This document shows, one piece after another, positions 7,854 to 17,416 of a DNA stretch of 64,000 nt (its first letter is position 1; each line of letters opens with the position of its first letter). The stretch comes from Solirubrum puertoriconensis (GTDB lineage: Bacteria > Bacteroidota > Bacteroidia > Cytophagales > Hymenobacteraceae). The notes under the pieces are model-generated. The model made no database searches. It was given only the letters and a program-made list of their open reading frames with translations, and was not told where the DNA came from. The stretch covers positions 1,178,003 to 1,242,002 of the forward strand of contig NZ_LNAL01000006.1 of assembly GCF_001483135.1 (NCBI RefSeq). The letters run 5' to 3'. The translations under genes were made by a program, and so were the position numbers.

Positions 7854-9816
7854 CGTATTTGCCTTCTGCCAACCTTTGCGGCTCGGCCGCTTGCGTTTGC
7901 CACTGTTGTGGCTACTGCTGCTATTGCCGCTTTTGAGCCGGGCCCAAATCGTCGACGACTCAACGCGGGTGCTGTACGGGCCGCGTACTACATTGGTAGT
8001 ACGCGAGGGCAACGTACTGCGCAACCTGCCCGAGGGTACTGTTCTTGATACAACCCTTTCGGGTATTCAAAACAGCCGCAACTGGTACTACGACAGTACT
8101 TTTCAGCAGGACCTCGGCAATGTGGGCACGGCCTCGCGGCGCCTGCTTTGGGAAACGAACACCAATATTGGCATCCGGTACGGCCGCACGGTATTCGATA
8201 AGTATTTTCGTAACTCGGCCAACATTCCGTACTACGATACTCGCTCGCCCTACACCTACTTCCGTTTTGTGCAAGGCTCGCAGGGCGAACAGGTGTTCGA
8301 AGGCAGCTACAGCCGCAGCATCAAAAAGGCCGTGAACCTAGGCATTGCCTACGAACGGTTCAGTGCCAACAAGCAGCTCGGGGCGGTGAGCACCCGCGAA
8401 GGGCAGGTAACGCACACCGGGGTGCTGGTATTTGCCCGGTACCAAACCAAAAACGACCGTTACCACCTGCTTACTAACTACTACACGGCTAAGCACCGGG
8501 TAGCGGAGCAGGGCGGCATCAGGCCCGGGGTAGCCGCCGGCGTACAAGACTCGCTAGAGCAATTATTTGATTACGAGCGAGAGACTGTGTTGCTGACGCA
8601 GGCCATCAACAAGGACCACCGCGACCGTTTTCACTTGGCGCACACCTACAATTTGGTGGGGCGGGGGCTGACGGCTTTCCACGTATTCGACTGGAGCCGG
8701 CAGTACAACCGCTTCACCGACGACCGTCTTACTTTTGAAGAAGGGCGCCTGTTGTTCTACCCCGAAGCCCTCCGCGACTCGGCCCGCACCGATGACGTGG
8801 GCCTGTATCGGCAGCTCGAAAACACTTTTGGTTTCCTAGGTCGCACTAAGCTGCTGGAGTACCGTGTGTACGGGCGCCAACGCACCGGGCGCTACTCCAT
8901 GGAAAGCCTCACGGCGCGGCCTGCTCCTGAGCGCAAAGTGCCTACTGTGCAGGTCGATACCACGCAGATATTTGTGGGCGGCAGCGCAGCTTTCCGCTGG
9001 AAGATTTTTCAGGTGTTGCTAGATGGCGAGTATAAGTTTATCAACGAGGCTTGGGCGCGTGGCTCGTTGCGCCTAGGTCCGCTTTCGGGCGAGCTGCTGT
9101 ACTCGTCGTTTGCACCCACGCTTACGCAGCAACGCTATTCGGGCAACCACCACCAGTGGTCTACCGACTTCGACAATACCAACGTAACGCAGCTCACCGT
9201 AGCGTTCGATCAGCGAATTGGCAGCAAAACAGCCCGGCTGCAGCAGCGGGTACTGGCCTCGGGCCAAGTAATCAACATCAACAGCTTGGTGTACTATGGC
9301 CTCGATCCGCTCGCCGTCAACCGCCAAGACCTCGCCCCGCAGCAGCTAACCGGTGCCAATGCCAACCAACGCCTGCTTATCGGCACGCTGCGCCACCAGC
9401 TGCGCTACGGCGTGCTGCGCCTCGATAACATGGTGACGTTTACGGAAGGCGGCGACCAAGAAGGCCTGAGTATTCCGCAAGTGGTTGGCAACTCGCGCAT
9501 CCTGGCCGAGGGCTTCCTGTTCCAAAAAGCATTGTTCAGCCAAGTAGGAGTAGAGGCCTATTATCAATCGAGCTACAAACCCTACAACTACTCGCCGGCT
9601 ACGCAACAGTTCTTCGTGCAGAATTACTTTACCTCGCGCAGCTACCCGGTGGTTGATGTGTTTGTAACGGCCGACATCAAAACCGTTTCAGTGTTCCTGA
9701 AAATGGCCTACATCAACCAAGGCCTCGATGGCAATGCGGGCTACTTCCCAACGCCGTACTTCACCGGCACGCCCCGCAGCTTTCAACTTGGCCTGAAGTG
9801 GAACTTCTTTGATTAA
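7840..9816 (+). CDS. Putative outer-membrane porin (Porin_10-like)
   Basis: 658 residues. A leucine-rich signal peptide (about 12-31) ends at SRAQ. The remainder alternates aromatic and polar residues as expected for an outer-membrane beta-barrel and ends with an aromatic C-terminus (LGLKWNFFD). The region around 90-150 (RRLLWETNTNIGIRYGR, RSPYTYFRF) resembles the putative porin family of Bacteroidota. Substrate unknown. The start is a GTG at 7840 inside lpxK, giving a 14-nt overlap. Co-transcription with lpxK links it to outer-membrane biogenesis, although family membership does not prove channel activity. Confidence 0.78.
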   Translation: MSLPDVFAFCQPLRLGRLRLPLLWLLLLLPLLSRAQIVDDSTRVLYGPRTTLVVREGNVLRNLPEGTVLDTTLSGIQNSRNWYYDSTFQQDLGNVGTASRRLLWETNTNIGIRYGRTVFDKYFRNSANIPYYDTRSPYTYFRFVQGSQGEQVFEGSYSRSIKKAVNLGIAYERFSANKQLGAVSTREGQVTHTGVLVFARYQTKNDRYHLLTNYYTAKHRVAEQGGIRPGVAAGVQDSLEQLFDYERETVLLTQAINKDHRDRFHLAHTYNLVGRGLTAFHVFDWSRQYNRFTDDRLTFEEGRLLFYPEALRDSARTDDVGLYRQLENTFGFLGRTKLLEYRVYGRQRTGRYSMESLTARPAPERKVPTVQVDTTQIFVGGSAAFRWKIFQVLLDGEYKFINEAWARGSLRLGPLSGELLYSSFAPTLTQQRYSGNHHQWSTDFDNTNVTQLTVAFDQRIGSKTARLQQRVLASGQVININSLVYYGLDPLAVNRQDLAPQQLTGANANQRLLIGTLRHQLRYGVLRLDNMVTFTEGGDQEGLSIPQVVGNSRILAEGFLFQKALFSQVGVEAYYQSSYKPYNYSPATQQFFVQNYFTSRSYPVVDVFVTADIKTVSVFLKMAYINQGLDGNAGYFPTPYFTGTPRSFQLGLKWNFFD

Positions 9817-9876
9817 GTAACCTGCAATGCAATAGCGGTATTAAGTGATAAGCTTAAACTGCTTCTTTAACAGAAT

Positions 9877-10518
9877 ATGAGCGACCATCCTTTCGCCCAG
9901 CCCTCGGCCGATGAGGCTGAAAAACGCGAAAAAACCATACTTAAGCTGAAGCTGAACACCGACCCGCGGTGGGTTGATATTGCCTCGAAGAATATTGGCG
10001 ACATCCTCGTCGACCACGCTTACTGCGAACAGAAGGCGGCCTCCACGGGCATATCGCTGATCGTGAGCTACCCCGAGAAGACGCGCTTGGTTGATGAGCT
10101 AACCGAGCTGGTGGCCGAGGAGTGGAGCCACTTCGAGCGGGTGCTGCAGGAGTTACGCAAGCGCAATTTGCCCCTGGGTAGGCCGCGGCGCGATGAGTAC
10201 GTGGTAGAGCTGATGAAGCACGTGCGCCGCGGCGGAGCGCGCGAGCGGCAGCTCATGGATCAGCTGCTGGTTTCGGCCCTGATCGAGGCCCGCTCATGCG
10301 AGCGGTTTAAGCTGCTCTGGAAGCACATTCCCGACCCCGAGCTGAGCAAATTCTACTATGAACTTATGGTGTCGGAAGCCGGGCACTTTGTCGCCTACGT
10401 TGATCTGGCTAAAGAGTATTGCAACCCGCAGGAGGTAGATGCCCGCTTGCAAGAGCTCTTGAAGATCGAAGGCGAGATTGTGACCAGCCTGCCGGTGCGC
10501 GACGACCGCATGCACTAA
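9877..10518 (+). CDS. miaE: tRNA-(ms[2]io[6]A)-hydroxylase MiaE
   Basis: Ferritin-like di-iron monooxygenase that hydroxylates ms2i6A-37 to ms2io6A in tRNA. 213 residues, the usual length. Iron-ligand type motifs are visible: DHAYCEQKA near 48-56, EEWSHFERV near 84-92, EARSCERF near 136-143 and a final SEAGHF near 165-170. It depends on MiaA and MiaB products; miaB is at the left end of this window. It follows the porin gene by 60 nt with no terminator seen, so it may sit in the same transcript. Confidence 0.92.
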   Translation: MSDHPFAQPSADEAEKREKTILKLKLNTDPRWVDIASKNIGDILVDHAYCEQKAASTGISLIVSYPEKTRLVDELTELVAEEWSHFERVLQELRKRNLPLGRPRRDEYVVELMKHVRRGGARERQLMDQLLVSALIEARSCERFKLLWKHIPDPELSKFYYELMVSEAGHFVAYVDLAKEYCNPQEVDARLQELLKIEGEIVTSLPVRDDRMH

Positions 10519-10628
10519 GCTGGATTTAACCAGGCTCTGCGTTGGCCATTGGTATTGTTCATTCAGTACAGCATAATGCAAATCGGTGCCGCAGATGCCG
10601 CGCTTAGTGCGCATCTTTGCGGCTCGAA

Positions 10629-11705
10629 ATGCTGATAAAGAGAACATACGCCAACGGCTGCCGCTACGGTTGGCGCTTGCTAATGTGGGGAATATGGCTG
10701 CTGCTAGCGCCTGCGGTTCGGGCCCTAGGTCAGGAGGCAGTAGTTGGCCCGCCGCCTCCCGATACCCTGGTTACTTCCATCACGGCGCGCCACGTGCGGG
10801 TGCCGGGCTCCACGTTTTACGTGCGCAAAACGCCGGATTACGTGGCCGAGGAGTCGCTCAATGGCTTGGTTAAACCAAACGGCGCTTTGTTGGAGGTGCT
10901 CCGCATACCCCAAACGAACTTCCTCAACGTCAAGGATATGCTGGTGCAGCAGTACCTGGCCAAGGCCGGGCGCATTGATGAGCAGCGCCAACTGCTCTTT
11001 AATGGCTACCCAGCGGTGTTTGGCGAGGGCGAAAGCATTGAGCCGGGCAAAAGCCTGATGGTGCTTGGCTTTGGCGATACTACCTCCATCATGTTGGTGT
11101 TTGGCCTCTACGAAAACAACGACAAGCAATCGGAGGCCGAGCTGAAAAAGATGCTCCTTACGGGGTGGTATGATCCCAAGGGCACCATTCCGCCTCTGGA
11201 GCTGGCCCCGTTTGTGGTAGAGCTGGCCGGTACGCCTTTTGGGCTGCAGCAGGTTCGCAACGATGGGAAAGAGTACGTGTTTGGGCTCAATGCACCAACC
11301 AAAGGCAAAACCGACGCGCTGCCTCCACAGTTTACCATTCGGGTGCTGCCACCCACGGGGTTGGACGACCTCCGGTATGATCTGCAACGCCTTGCGCAGC
11401 AACGAAATACGGCTGGGTCAGTCCTCAAAACAGAAGAGCGGCAAATAAGTTCTCAGCCGGTGTTCGTTTATGAAATCAGCGGCACGGGTAATTTCAAAAG
11501 CCGGAAAAGCACATTCCATCAGGTCATAAAAACCGATGGCGAAGCTACGCTCGTATTCGATGGGGCGGTGTTTGCGCCAGCCGTACCAGCGCAGGCTACT
11601 ACCTCCAAAAAATCAAAGACGACTACCTCGGCAAGCAAAACGGCAACGCCTGATTACGCCGCCGCCCTCAAGAAGATAGCCGCGAGCCTGCGTATGAAAC
11701 GCTAG
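10629..11705 (+). CDS. Secreted protein of unknown function
   Basis: 358 residues. N-terminal signal peptide: basic RTYANGCRYGWR, then a hydrophobic run ending near ALGQE. The mature part is mixed alpha/beta without a motif I recognise. The C-terminal 50 residues are rich in Ser, Thr, Lys and Ala (KKSKTTTSASKTATP), likely a flexible linker before a short helix (AAALKKIAASLRMKR). The ATG at 10629 is preferred to a TTG four codons earlier. The gene ends 24 nt before a very strong bidirectional terminator. Confidence 0.7.
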   Translation: MLIKRTYANGCRYGWRLLMWGIWLLLAPAVRALGQEAVVGPPPPDTLVTSITARHVRVPGSTFYVRKTPDYVAEESLNGLVKPNGALLEVLRIPQTNFLNVKDMLVQQYLAKAGRIDEQRQLLFNGYPAVFGEGESIEPGKSLMVLGFGDTTSIMLVFGLYENNDKQSEAELKKMLLTGWYDPKGTIPPLELAPFVVELAGTPFGLQQVRNDGKEYVFGLNAPTKGKTDALPPQFTIRVLPPTGLDDLRYDLQRLAQQRNTAGSVLKTEERQISSQPVFVYEISGTGNFKSRKSTFHQVIKTDGEATLVFDGAVFAPAVPAQATTSKKSKTTTSASKTATPDYAAALKKIAASLRMKR

Positions 11706-11729
11706 CCTACACGCTCCGTTTCAGCCTTC

Positions 11730-11792
11730 GGCCAAGCGAAAGCCCCTAGGTGGTTGCAGTAGTGGCAACCACCTAGGGGCTTTCGCTTGGCC
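11730..11792. terminator. Bidirectional terminator with perfect 28-bp stem containing CCTAGG
   Basis: Perfect inverted repeat, arms 11730-11757 and 11765-11792, 7-nt loop. Each arm carries one CCTAGG (11745-11750 and its mirror). It separates two convergent genes. It lacks a strong U-tract, so a role in 3'-end protection is possible besides termination. Confidence 0.75.
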
Positions 11793-11803
11793 AAGAGCAA
11801 CGG

Positions 11804-13660
11804 CTAAATGCCCGAGCCTTCTTCTTCCTGCTCCCGTTCGAAGCTGTTGGAGTCGAGCAGGCCCGCTGGCACATCAAGCGCGCCGGTATGTGGGTCGATC
11901 AGGCCGTTGCGTTCGTCTTCGATATTGGTGGCCTGGGTGTACACGTCGCCGGCAATGGAGCGCTTGCGCAGCTCGCGTTTGAAGTCGCGGATGCGTGTGG
12001 CACGGTCTTCGGCATCGGCTGGGCCGCCATAGTCGACAAAGCCAAAGCCGCCCCATTCACTTACAATCAGGGGTTTTTGGCGGCGGTAGTAAAACGGGTC
12101 GCCTACTACCAAGGGATTAACGGCTACGCCTTCCATTGCGCCTTGTACCATACGGTCGAGCAGCTCGCGCCACCGTTCTAGCTCGGGCGTGTACAGGTGG
12201 GCCGTGAGCAAATCCGATTTCAGCCGTCCTTCTTGCGAAATGTGGTGCCAACCGTCGTTATCAACCACCAAAAACTGCGGGTGATGAATCTGCATGTAGT
12301 GGTACATCTCGATGATGTACTCGCGTGTGGCCGGGTTGGTGGCAATATCTTGGCAGCCCCAGTCTTCGTTGTACAAGCTCCAGATAACCACCGAGGGGTG
12401 CGACTCTATTAGGGCCAGCATGCGCAGCAGCTCGGCGCGGTGGTTTTCGCGGCTGCGCGGGGTAGAGCTGTGCGGGCTAGGTACCTCCACCCACAGCAGC
12501 AAACCCAGCTCGTCGGCAAGGTTGTAGATGCGCGGATCGACGCCGGCAATGTGCACGCGCACTAGGTTGCAGCCCAGCTCTTTCATGGCGTGCATGTGGC
12601 GCTGCATCTCCTCGTAAGTGGCCGTACCGGGTTGGTACAGAATACCGTCGATGTAAATGGGCTCGTTGTTGAGGTACACGTTGCGGCCGCGCGATTCAAT
12701 TTTACGCAGGCCGAAATGGGTTTCTATTTCGGCCGTGTAGCCATCGGCATCAATTAGCTGCGCCACCAAACGGTACAGGTTGGGCGAGGCGTTCGACCAC
12801 AGTTTGGCGCCGGCCAGCTCCATCACCACACGTTGCTTGCGCTGGCCTGCCTCGAGCTTCATTTCGTACTCGGCCGTGGCCAGCGGCTGCGGCGACTTGG
12901 CAAACCGCTCGAACACTTGCAGGCGCAGGGTATAGGGGCCTGGGTCGTGAATGCGGGTGGACAGGTTAAAGCGCACCAGTTGGTCTTCGATCACGCTATC
13001 GACCCCTACGCGCGAGCGGAGGCGGTTGCGCTCCACCATTTCGAGCCACACCGAGCGCACAGCCCCGGTGTAGGTTTGGTACCAAATGCCGCCGCGCTTG
13101 TACACGTGCGACTCCTGTTTGCCCCTAGGTGTTTCGGCATCCATGGTATCCATGATGCGCACCGTGAGGCGGTTGACGGGCCGGAGATGGGCTTCCTGGA
13201 GCTCAAATGAAAACGAGGTGTACTCGCCGTAGTGCACAGTTTCGCCCTCAATGGTGGTGAGCAAGTGCCCGTTCAGCCACACGCGGGTTTCGTACCCGCA
13301 GGCACCGAACGTGAGCTGAAACATGGAATGCGTACCAGCATCGCCGCGCTCGGGTAAGGTAAAGTCGCGTTCGTACCAAGCTACAATGCGGTCGTGCCAC
13401 GCCGTGGCAGTGTTCTGCGCCATTTTAGCCTCCCGAATATGCGACTCCACTGAGCCGGGCCAATTAGCGGTGTGCTCGTACTTGTGCGATAGGTACCAAC
13501 CGTCGCGCAGGCCACTATCGTCGGGGTCGATAGCGAAGCGCCATTCACCATCAAGGAGCAAAAAGTTGTTGGAGCGAAGCACTGCTCGGGGCAAAGGGTT
13601 TGCCGTGCGCACATCGCCGTTGGCGGTCGAAAAGCCGTAGTTCGTTTGCTCAGAATCCAT
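11804..13660 (-). CDS. Glycoside hydrolase family 2 protein
   Basis: 618 residues from the ATG at 13660 (a TTG nine codons earlier is possible). Order of domains: N-terminal galactose-binding-like sugar-binding domain (LLDGEWRFAIDP, WYERDFTLPERG, TFGACGYETRVWLNG), an Ig-like domain, then a TIM barrel. The catalytic acid/base is the Glu of SLYNEDW and the nucleophile the Glu of IVSEWGG. Family members are beta-galactosidases, beta-glucuronidases or beta-mannosidases; I cannot tell the substrate. There is no signal peptide, so it is probably cytoplasmic and acts on imported oligosaccharides. No transporter or SusCD pair is nearby. Confidence 0.87.
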   Translation of the reverse strand: MDSEQTNYGFSTANGDVRTANPLPRAVLRSNNFLLLDGEWRFAIDPDDSGLRDGWYLSHKYEHTANWPGSVESHIREAKMAQNTATAWHDRIVAWYERDFTLPERGDAGTHSMFQLTFGACGYETRVWLNGHLLTTIEGETVHYGEYTSFSFELQEAHLRPVNRLTVRIMDTMDAETPRGKQESHVYKRGGIWYQTYTGAVRSVWLEMVERNRLRSRVGVDSVIEDQLVRFNLSTRIHDPGPYTLRLQVFERFAKSPQPLATAEYEMKLEAGQRKQRVVMELAGAKLWSNASPNLYRLVAQLIDADGYTAEIETHFGLRKIESRGRNVYLNNEPIYIDGILYQPGTATYEEMQRHMHAMKELGCNLVRVHIAGVDPRIYNLADELGLLLWVEVPSPHSSTPRSRENHRAELLRMLALIESHPSVVIWSLYNEDWGCQDIATNPATREYIIEMYHYMQIHHPQFLVVDNDGWHHISQEGRLKSDLLTAHLYTPELERWRELLDRMVQGAMEGVAVNPLVVGDPFYYRRQKPLIVSEWGGFGFVDYGGPADAEDRATRIRDFKRELRKRSIAGDVYTQATNIEDERNGLIDPHTGALDVPAGLLDSNSFEREQEEEGSGI

Positions 13661-13731
13661 AGGAGCACAGTGGTTGAGCACCTTCAAACGTGTTTTTGAT
13701 TAAACCGGATACTCCTGCCAGACTAAAAACA

Positions 13732-13769
13732 AAATACCCGGCTACTAGCTAAGCAGTAGCCGGGTATTT
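13732..13769 (-). terminator. Intrinsic terminator (15-bp perfect stem)
   Basis: Arms 13732-13746 and 13755-13769, 8-nt loop, followed on the minus strand by a T-rich tract. It ends the gene at 13808-15085. Confidence 0.85.
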
Positions 13770-13807
13770 GTTGAAGCAGTGCTTGAACTGACAGGCAGGG
13801 GCCCGTA

Positions 13808-15085
13808 TCAGGTTTTCTGCTTTTTCTTTTTGGCCGCCGGAAACAAAATGTTGTTGAGAATGAGGCGGTAGCCCGGCGAGTTGGGATGCAACGACATTTC
13901 GGTGGGTTCTTCCTCCACCAAGTGCTGGTAGTCCTCGGGGTCGTGGCCGCCGTAAAACGTCCAGGTGCCTTTGCCCAGTTCGCCGTGCATGTAGCGCACC
14001 TCGCCCGAGGTTTTGTTTTCGCCCATCACAAGCACGTCGGGCTTCACGAGTGTTTTGCGGAAGGCTGTGGTTTGTCCCATAAATCCTTTCACCGTGCGGG
14101 TGTGGTTTTGGGTGAGCATGGTGGGTACCGGGTCGTTTTTGGCCGAAAACGTGAACAGCTGAAAGTAGTCGTTTTCTTCGCCTACGCCGCGCTCGTAGGG
14201 CTGCATGTCGATGTTGGAGTACTCGTACTGGTAGGGGTTGCGTTCGAGAGTGAAATTGCGAAAGGCGAGGGTGCGGTTGAAGTTCAGCTTTTGCTGCGCC
14301 TGCGGGTCGGGAGCGTCGCCGTCGTACATCACATCCACCATGTCTAGCCCGAGGCCGGCCAAAGCAATGTCGTAGGTATCGGTGGCTGAGCACATGGCAA
14401 ACAAAAAGCCCCCGCCGGCCACAAACTCTTGCATTCTGGTTACGACAGCGGCCTTCATCTGCGACACTTTGCCGAAGCCGTGGCGCTTGGCTGCCGCCTC
14501 GGCGTCGCGCTGCTGCTGCTGGTACCACGGGCGGTTGCGGGACGTGGCGTAAAACTTGCCGTACTGGCCCGTAAAGTCCTCGTGGTGCAGGTGCAGCCAG
14601 TCGTATTTGGTAAGCCTGCCGTCGAGCACTTCGTCGTCGTACAACTCGGTGTAAGGAATTTCGGCGTAGTTGAGCACCAAAGTCACGGCGTCATCCCAAG
14701 GCTGCTTGCCTTTGGGCGTGTACACGGCAATTTTCGGCGGCTTCTCCAGCTTCATCAGATCCATGTTGGCGCTCGGATCGGAGAGCTGGCTAAGAATGGC
14801 GCTGTACTGCGCATCCGACACCACTTGGTACGTAACGCCCCGCACGGCAAGCTCCTGCTCGGTGCCTTGCACTGCCGGAAATGCAAAGGAGCCGCCGCGG
14901 TAATTCAGTAGCCAATCAACTTCTATTTCCTTGGTTAGCAGCCAGTAGGCGGCACCGTAGGCTTTCAGGTGTTCGCGCTGCGCCTCATCCATAGGGATGA
15001 GAATTTGGCTGGCGCGCCCAACTGCCGGCCAGAGATAGGCAAGCAGCAGCAGCCCAAAAGCAAGCAAACGACGGATAGGGAGCAT
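13808..15085 (-). CDS. Secreted conserved protein, often labelled asparagine synthetase B in Bacteroidota
   Basis: 425 residues. A signal peptide (LAFGLLLLAYLWPAVGRA) shows export. I recall very similar Bacteroidota proteins carrying the automatic name asparagine synthetase B. The sequence does not support that activity: there is no N-terminal catalytic Cys of a class II glutaminase and no SGGxDS-type pyrophosphatase loop. What is seen is a conserved start (DEAQREHLKAYGAAYW, VDWLLNYRGGSF), a middle part with amidotransferase/ThuA-like features (GGGFLFAMCSATD, HHEDFTGQYGKF) and a basic C-tail KKKKQK. Function unknown. The ATG at 15085 is preferred to a GTG three codons earlier. Confidence 0.75.
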   Translation of the reverse strand: MLPIRRLLAFGLLLLAYLWPAVGRASQILIPMDEAQREHLKAYGAAYWLLTKEIEVDWLLNYRGGSFAFPAVQGTEQELAVRGVTYQVVSDAQYSAILSQLSDPSANMDLMKLEKPPKIAVYTPKGKQPWDDAVTLVLNYAEIPYTELYDDEVLDGRLTKYDWLHLHHEDFTGQYGKFYATSRNRPWYQQQQRDAEAAAKRHGFGKVSQMKAAVVTRMQEFVAGGGFLFAMCSATDTYDIALAGLGLDMVDVMYDGDAPDPQAQQKLNFNRTLAFRNFTLERNPYQYEYSNIDMQPYERGVGEENDYFQLFTFSAKNDPVPTMLTQNHTRTVKGFMGQTTAFRKTLVKPDVLVMGENKTSGEVRYMHGELGKGTWTFYGGHDPEDYQHLVEEEPTEMSLHPNSPGYRLILNNILFPAAKKKKQKT

Positions 15086-15187
15086 GGCAGTCACGATGCA
15101 AAAGAGAGAGAAAAGCGCCGGGGCGTTGCACTACAACGGCGGTAAGCTACCAGGCGTTCCGCTTCAAGCCGAGCTTCGGCTTGCACG

Positions 15188-15391
15188 TTAAGTACCTTCC
15201 AACCACACGCCGGCCAATACCTTGCCCACTACCGAGTCGCCTTTGGCGGCGGCAGCGGCATCAAAACAAATGTAGTAAAAGCCCCTGCAGGTTTGTGGCA
15301 AAGCCTTACCTTTCGGCTGGTTGGTAGCAGCTAAGAAGGAAGTACGAGCAGGTAGAAGAAATTTTAGATTTGATTGTCGTCGGGCATGCAC
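15188..15391 (-). other. Possible small protein or gene remnant, minus strand
   Basis: A 67-codon open frame between the secreted protein and the permease. The last 30 codons (CRGFYYICFDAAAAAKGDSVV and onward) use codons like real genes of this window, while the N-terminal part overlaps the permease start. It could be a small protein, the tail of a lost gene, or chance. No known family recognised. Confidence 0.25.
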
Positions 15392-16633
15392 TTACTTGAA
15401 AATATCCGCGAGGCATTTCGTTCTATCCAAAGCAACCTGCTGCGTACCGTACTCACGGCTCTGATTGTGAGCATTGGCATCATGTCGTTGGTAGGAATCC
15501 TAACGGCCATTGATGCGATGAAGTACTCGCTCAATCAGACTTTTTCGAGCCTAGGTGCCAACTCCTTCGATATCCAGGCCAAGGGATATAGCAACCGCTT
15601 CCGTAGAGGCGGGGTGCGCGGTAAAACGTACCCGCCAGTAACTTACCTGCAAGCCCAGCAATACAAAAGCCAACTCGCCGACGAAGGCCGCGTGGGCATA
15701 TCAGCGTTTATTGCCGGCGCCGCTAAGGTGAAGGCAGGCAGCGAGGAAACAAACCCCAATACACAAGTGGTGGCAGGTGACGAAAACTACCTGCTGAACC
15801 AAAACTATAACCTGGCCTCGGGCCGGGGATTTTCGCAGCAAGAGCTCGAAAACGGCGTAAGCGTCGCCATTGTTGGCGCAGAAGTGCGCGAGAAGTTGTT
15901 TGGCAGCAGCTCTAACACAGCCGCTTTGGGCAAGTACATCTACATGCTCGGGCGGCGGTTTTTGGTGGTAGGTACCCTCGACCGGAGCGGTAGCTCGATG
16001 GGGGGCGGAGGCGCCGATCGGATCGTGCTGATTCCGTTGGAAACCGGCAACCAGATGCCCCGACAGCAGGCGCTTACCTACGACATAAAAACGGCGGTAT
16101 TGCTGCCCGAAAACTTGCCTTTTGCCATGGACCAGGCCCGGGGTATCATGCGCGCCGTGCGCCACGACCGCCTAGGGCAGGAGGATAGCTTTGAGATGGA
16201 AAGCAGCGATTCGCTGGCCAGCAAACTCGATGAGCTTTCGGGTTCCCTCAAGATTGGCGGCTTCTTGGTGGGTTTTATTACGCTTCTCGGCGCCAGCATC
16301 GCCCTCATGAACATCATGATGGTGTCGGTGACGGAGCGCACGCGCGAAATCGGTATTCGAAAAGCCTTGGGTGCTACGGCCCTGCAAATCCGGCAGCAGT
16401 TCCTTATTGAGGCCATTGTAATCTGCGTGATGGGCGGCGCCCTAGGTATTGTGTTGGGCGTAAGCATGGGCAACGCCGTTTCGCTGTTCGTGGGCGAGGG
16501 TGCGTTTTTGGTGCCATGGCTTTGGATGATGTTGGGCCTGCTGATCTGCGTAACTGTGGGGCTAGCGTCGGGGTATTACCCGGCCAGCAAAGCCGCCAAG
16601 CTCGATCCGATTGAGTCGCTGCGATACGAATAA
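15386..16633 (+). CDS. ABC transporter permease, MacB/FtsX type
   Basis: 415 residues. Four transmembrane segments in MacB topology: one N-terminal ([19 protein letters not shown]), a large periplasmic MacB core at about 45-280, then three C-terminal helices. The cytoplasmic loop [20 protein letters not shown] is the coupling motif of FtsX-like permeases, and [21 protein letters not shown] is the family C-terminus. It would work with a separate LolD/MacB-type ATPase, which is not in the neighbourhood. Candidate roles are macrolide/peptide efflux or envelope lipid or lipoprotein handling. The ATG at 15386 is preferred to a TTG four codons upstream. Confidence 0.88.
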   Translation: MHLLENIREAFRSIQSNLLRTVLTALIVSIGIMSLVGILTAIDAMKYSLNQTFSSLGANSFDIQAKGYSNRFRRGGVRGKTYPPVTYLQAQQYKSQLADEGRVGISAFIAGAAKVKAGSEETNPNTQVVAGDENYLLNQNYNLASGRGFSQQELENGVSVAIVGAEVREKLFGSSSNTAALGKYIYMLGRRFLVVGTLDRSGSSMGGGGADRIVLIPLETGNQMPRQQALTYDIKTAVLLPENLPFAMDQARGIMRAVRHDRLGQEDSFEMESSDSLASKLDELSGSLKIGGFLVGFITLLGASIALMNIMMVSVTERTREIGIRKALGATALQIRQQFLIEAIVICVMGGALGIVLGVSMGNAVSLFVGEGAFLVPWLWMMLGLLICVTVGLASGYYPASKAAKLDPIESLRYE

Positions 16634-17416
16634 ACATCCGTGCATTTTGCATTGACCAGCTTGCCTTGCCGTGGCATCCGTACCAGGCAGGTCAGTCCTG
16701 CTGCCCAGAATGCATAGCATTTCTGCGCAGCCATGTCTTGGCTTTGTGGGAGGAGTGAAAGTCCGCAGCGTTTATTGCGAAACACGATTTGCTGTGTCAG
16801 GAGCTCGGCAATAGGGCATAGCTTGATAACGCCTAAGTGGTAAACGCAACTGATGGCTAGGTGCTGCACGGATGCAATTATCCAGCTTTGTACCACCTAG
16901 GGAAATGACGAAGCAGACCGGACCTAGGGCAAGCAAATTCAATTAAATGCGCATAATTGAGCCCTTGTCTCAACGGGCGGGAACCGAGTCAGAGAAGGAG
17001 CAAGGTGATGGGCAACTTGGATAAATGCTGCCGAAGAAAAGCTTTGCGTGTAGCTTGCTTGGCTATTGGCGGTAGGGAAGCGGTTGCAAGATGGTGGGGA
17101 TAAAAGGGAAGACTTCTTTCGGCTTGATCGACAGGCTTGATTTCTTCTCTAAGGCTGTTCCCTCTACATCTTGCTAGGGGAGCAATAAATTGGACGCGGC
17201 TTTGCCAAGGTGAATCGTTAGTTAAACCTCAGTGCATCAATCAACCAAGTATACGCAACGTTGCTGTGATTCAGCTTCGACTCGGGTGTTTTGCGGCGCT
17301 ACATCAGGCGTTACTCGCGCGAGCATTGTTAATCTCACTCATATATCAGCAGTGTTGTTGTTATTACCCAATTGTGTATATTTGTTCAGTTTGGTTAATC
17401 TTACACAAATGAATAT
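16634..17416. other. Long non-coding stretch (783 bp) before the XRE-type regulator
   Basis: No convincing gene on either strand. The right half (about 17160-17410) is visibly more AT-rich than its surroundings. It contains two CCTAGG sites near 16900-16930 and the promoter of the downstream regulator. I found no tRNA or recognisable structured RNA. It may hold regulatory DNA or the decayed remains of a gene. Confidence 0.5.
17355..17384 (+). promoter_or_regulatory. Complete Bacteroidota promoter (TTG-N19-TATATTTG)
   Basis: -33 TTG at 17355-17357, 19-nt spacer, -7 TATATTTG at 17377-17384. This is the best full consensus promoter in the window. It lies 33 nt before the ATG of the XRE-type regulator. 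Confidence 0.75.
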
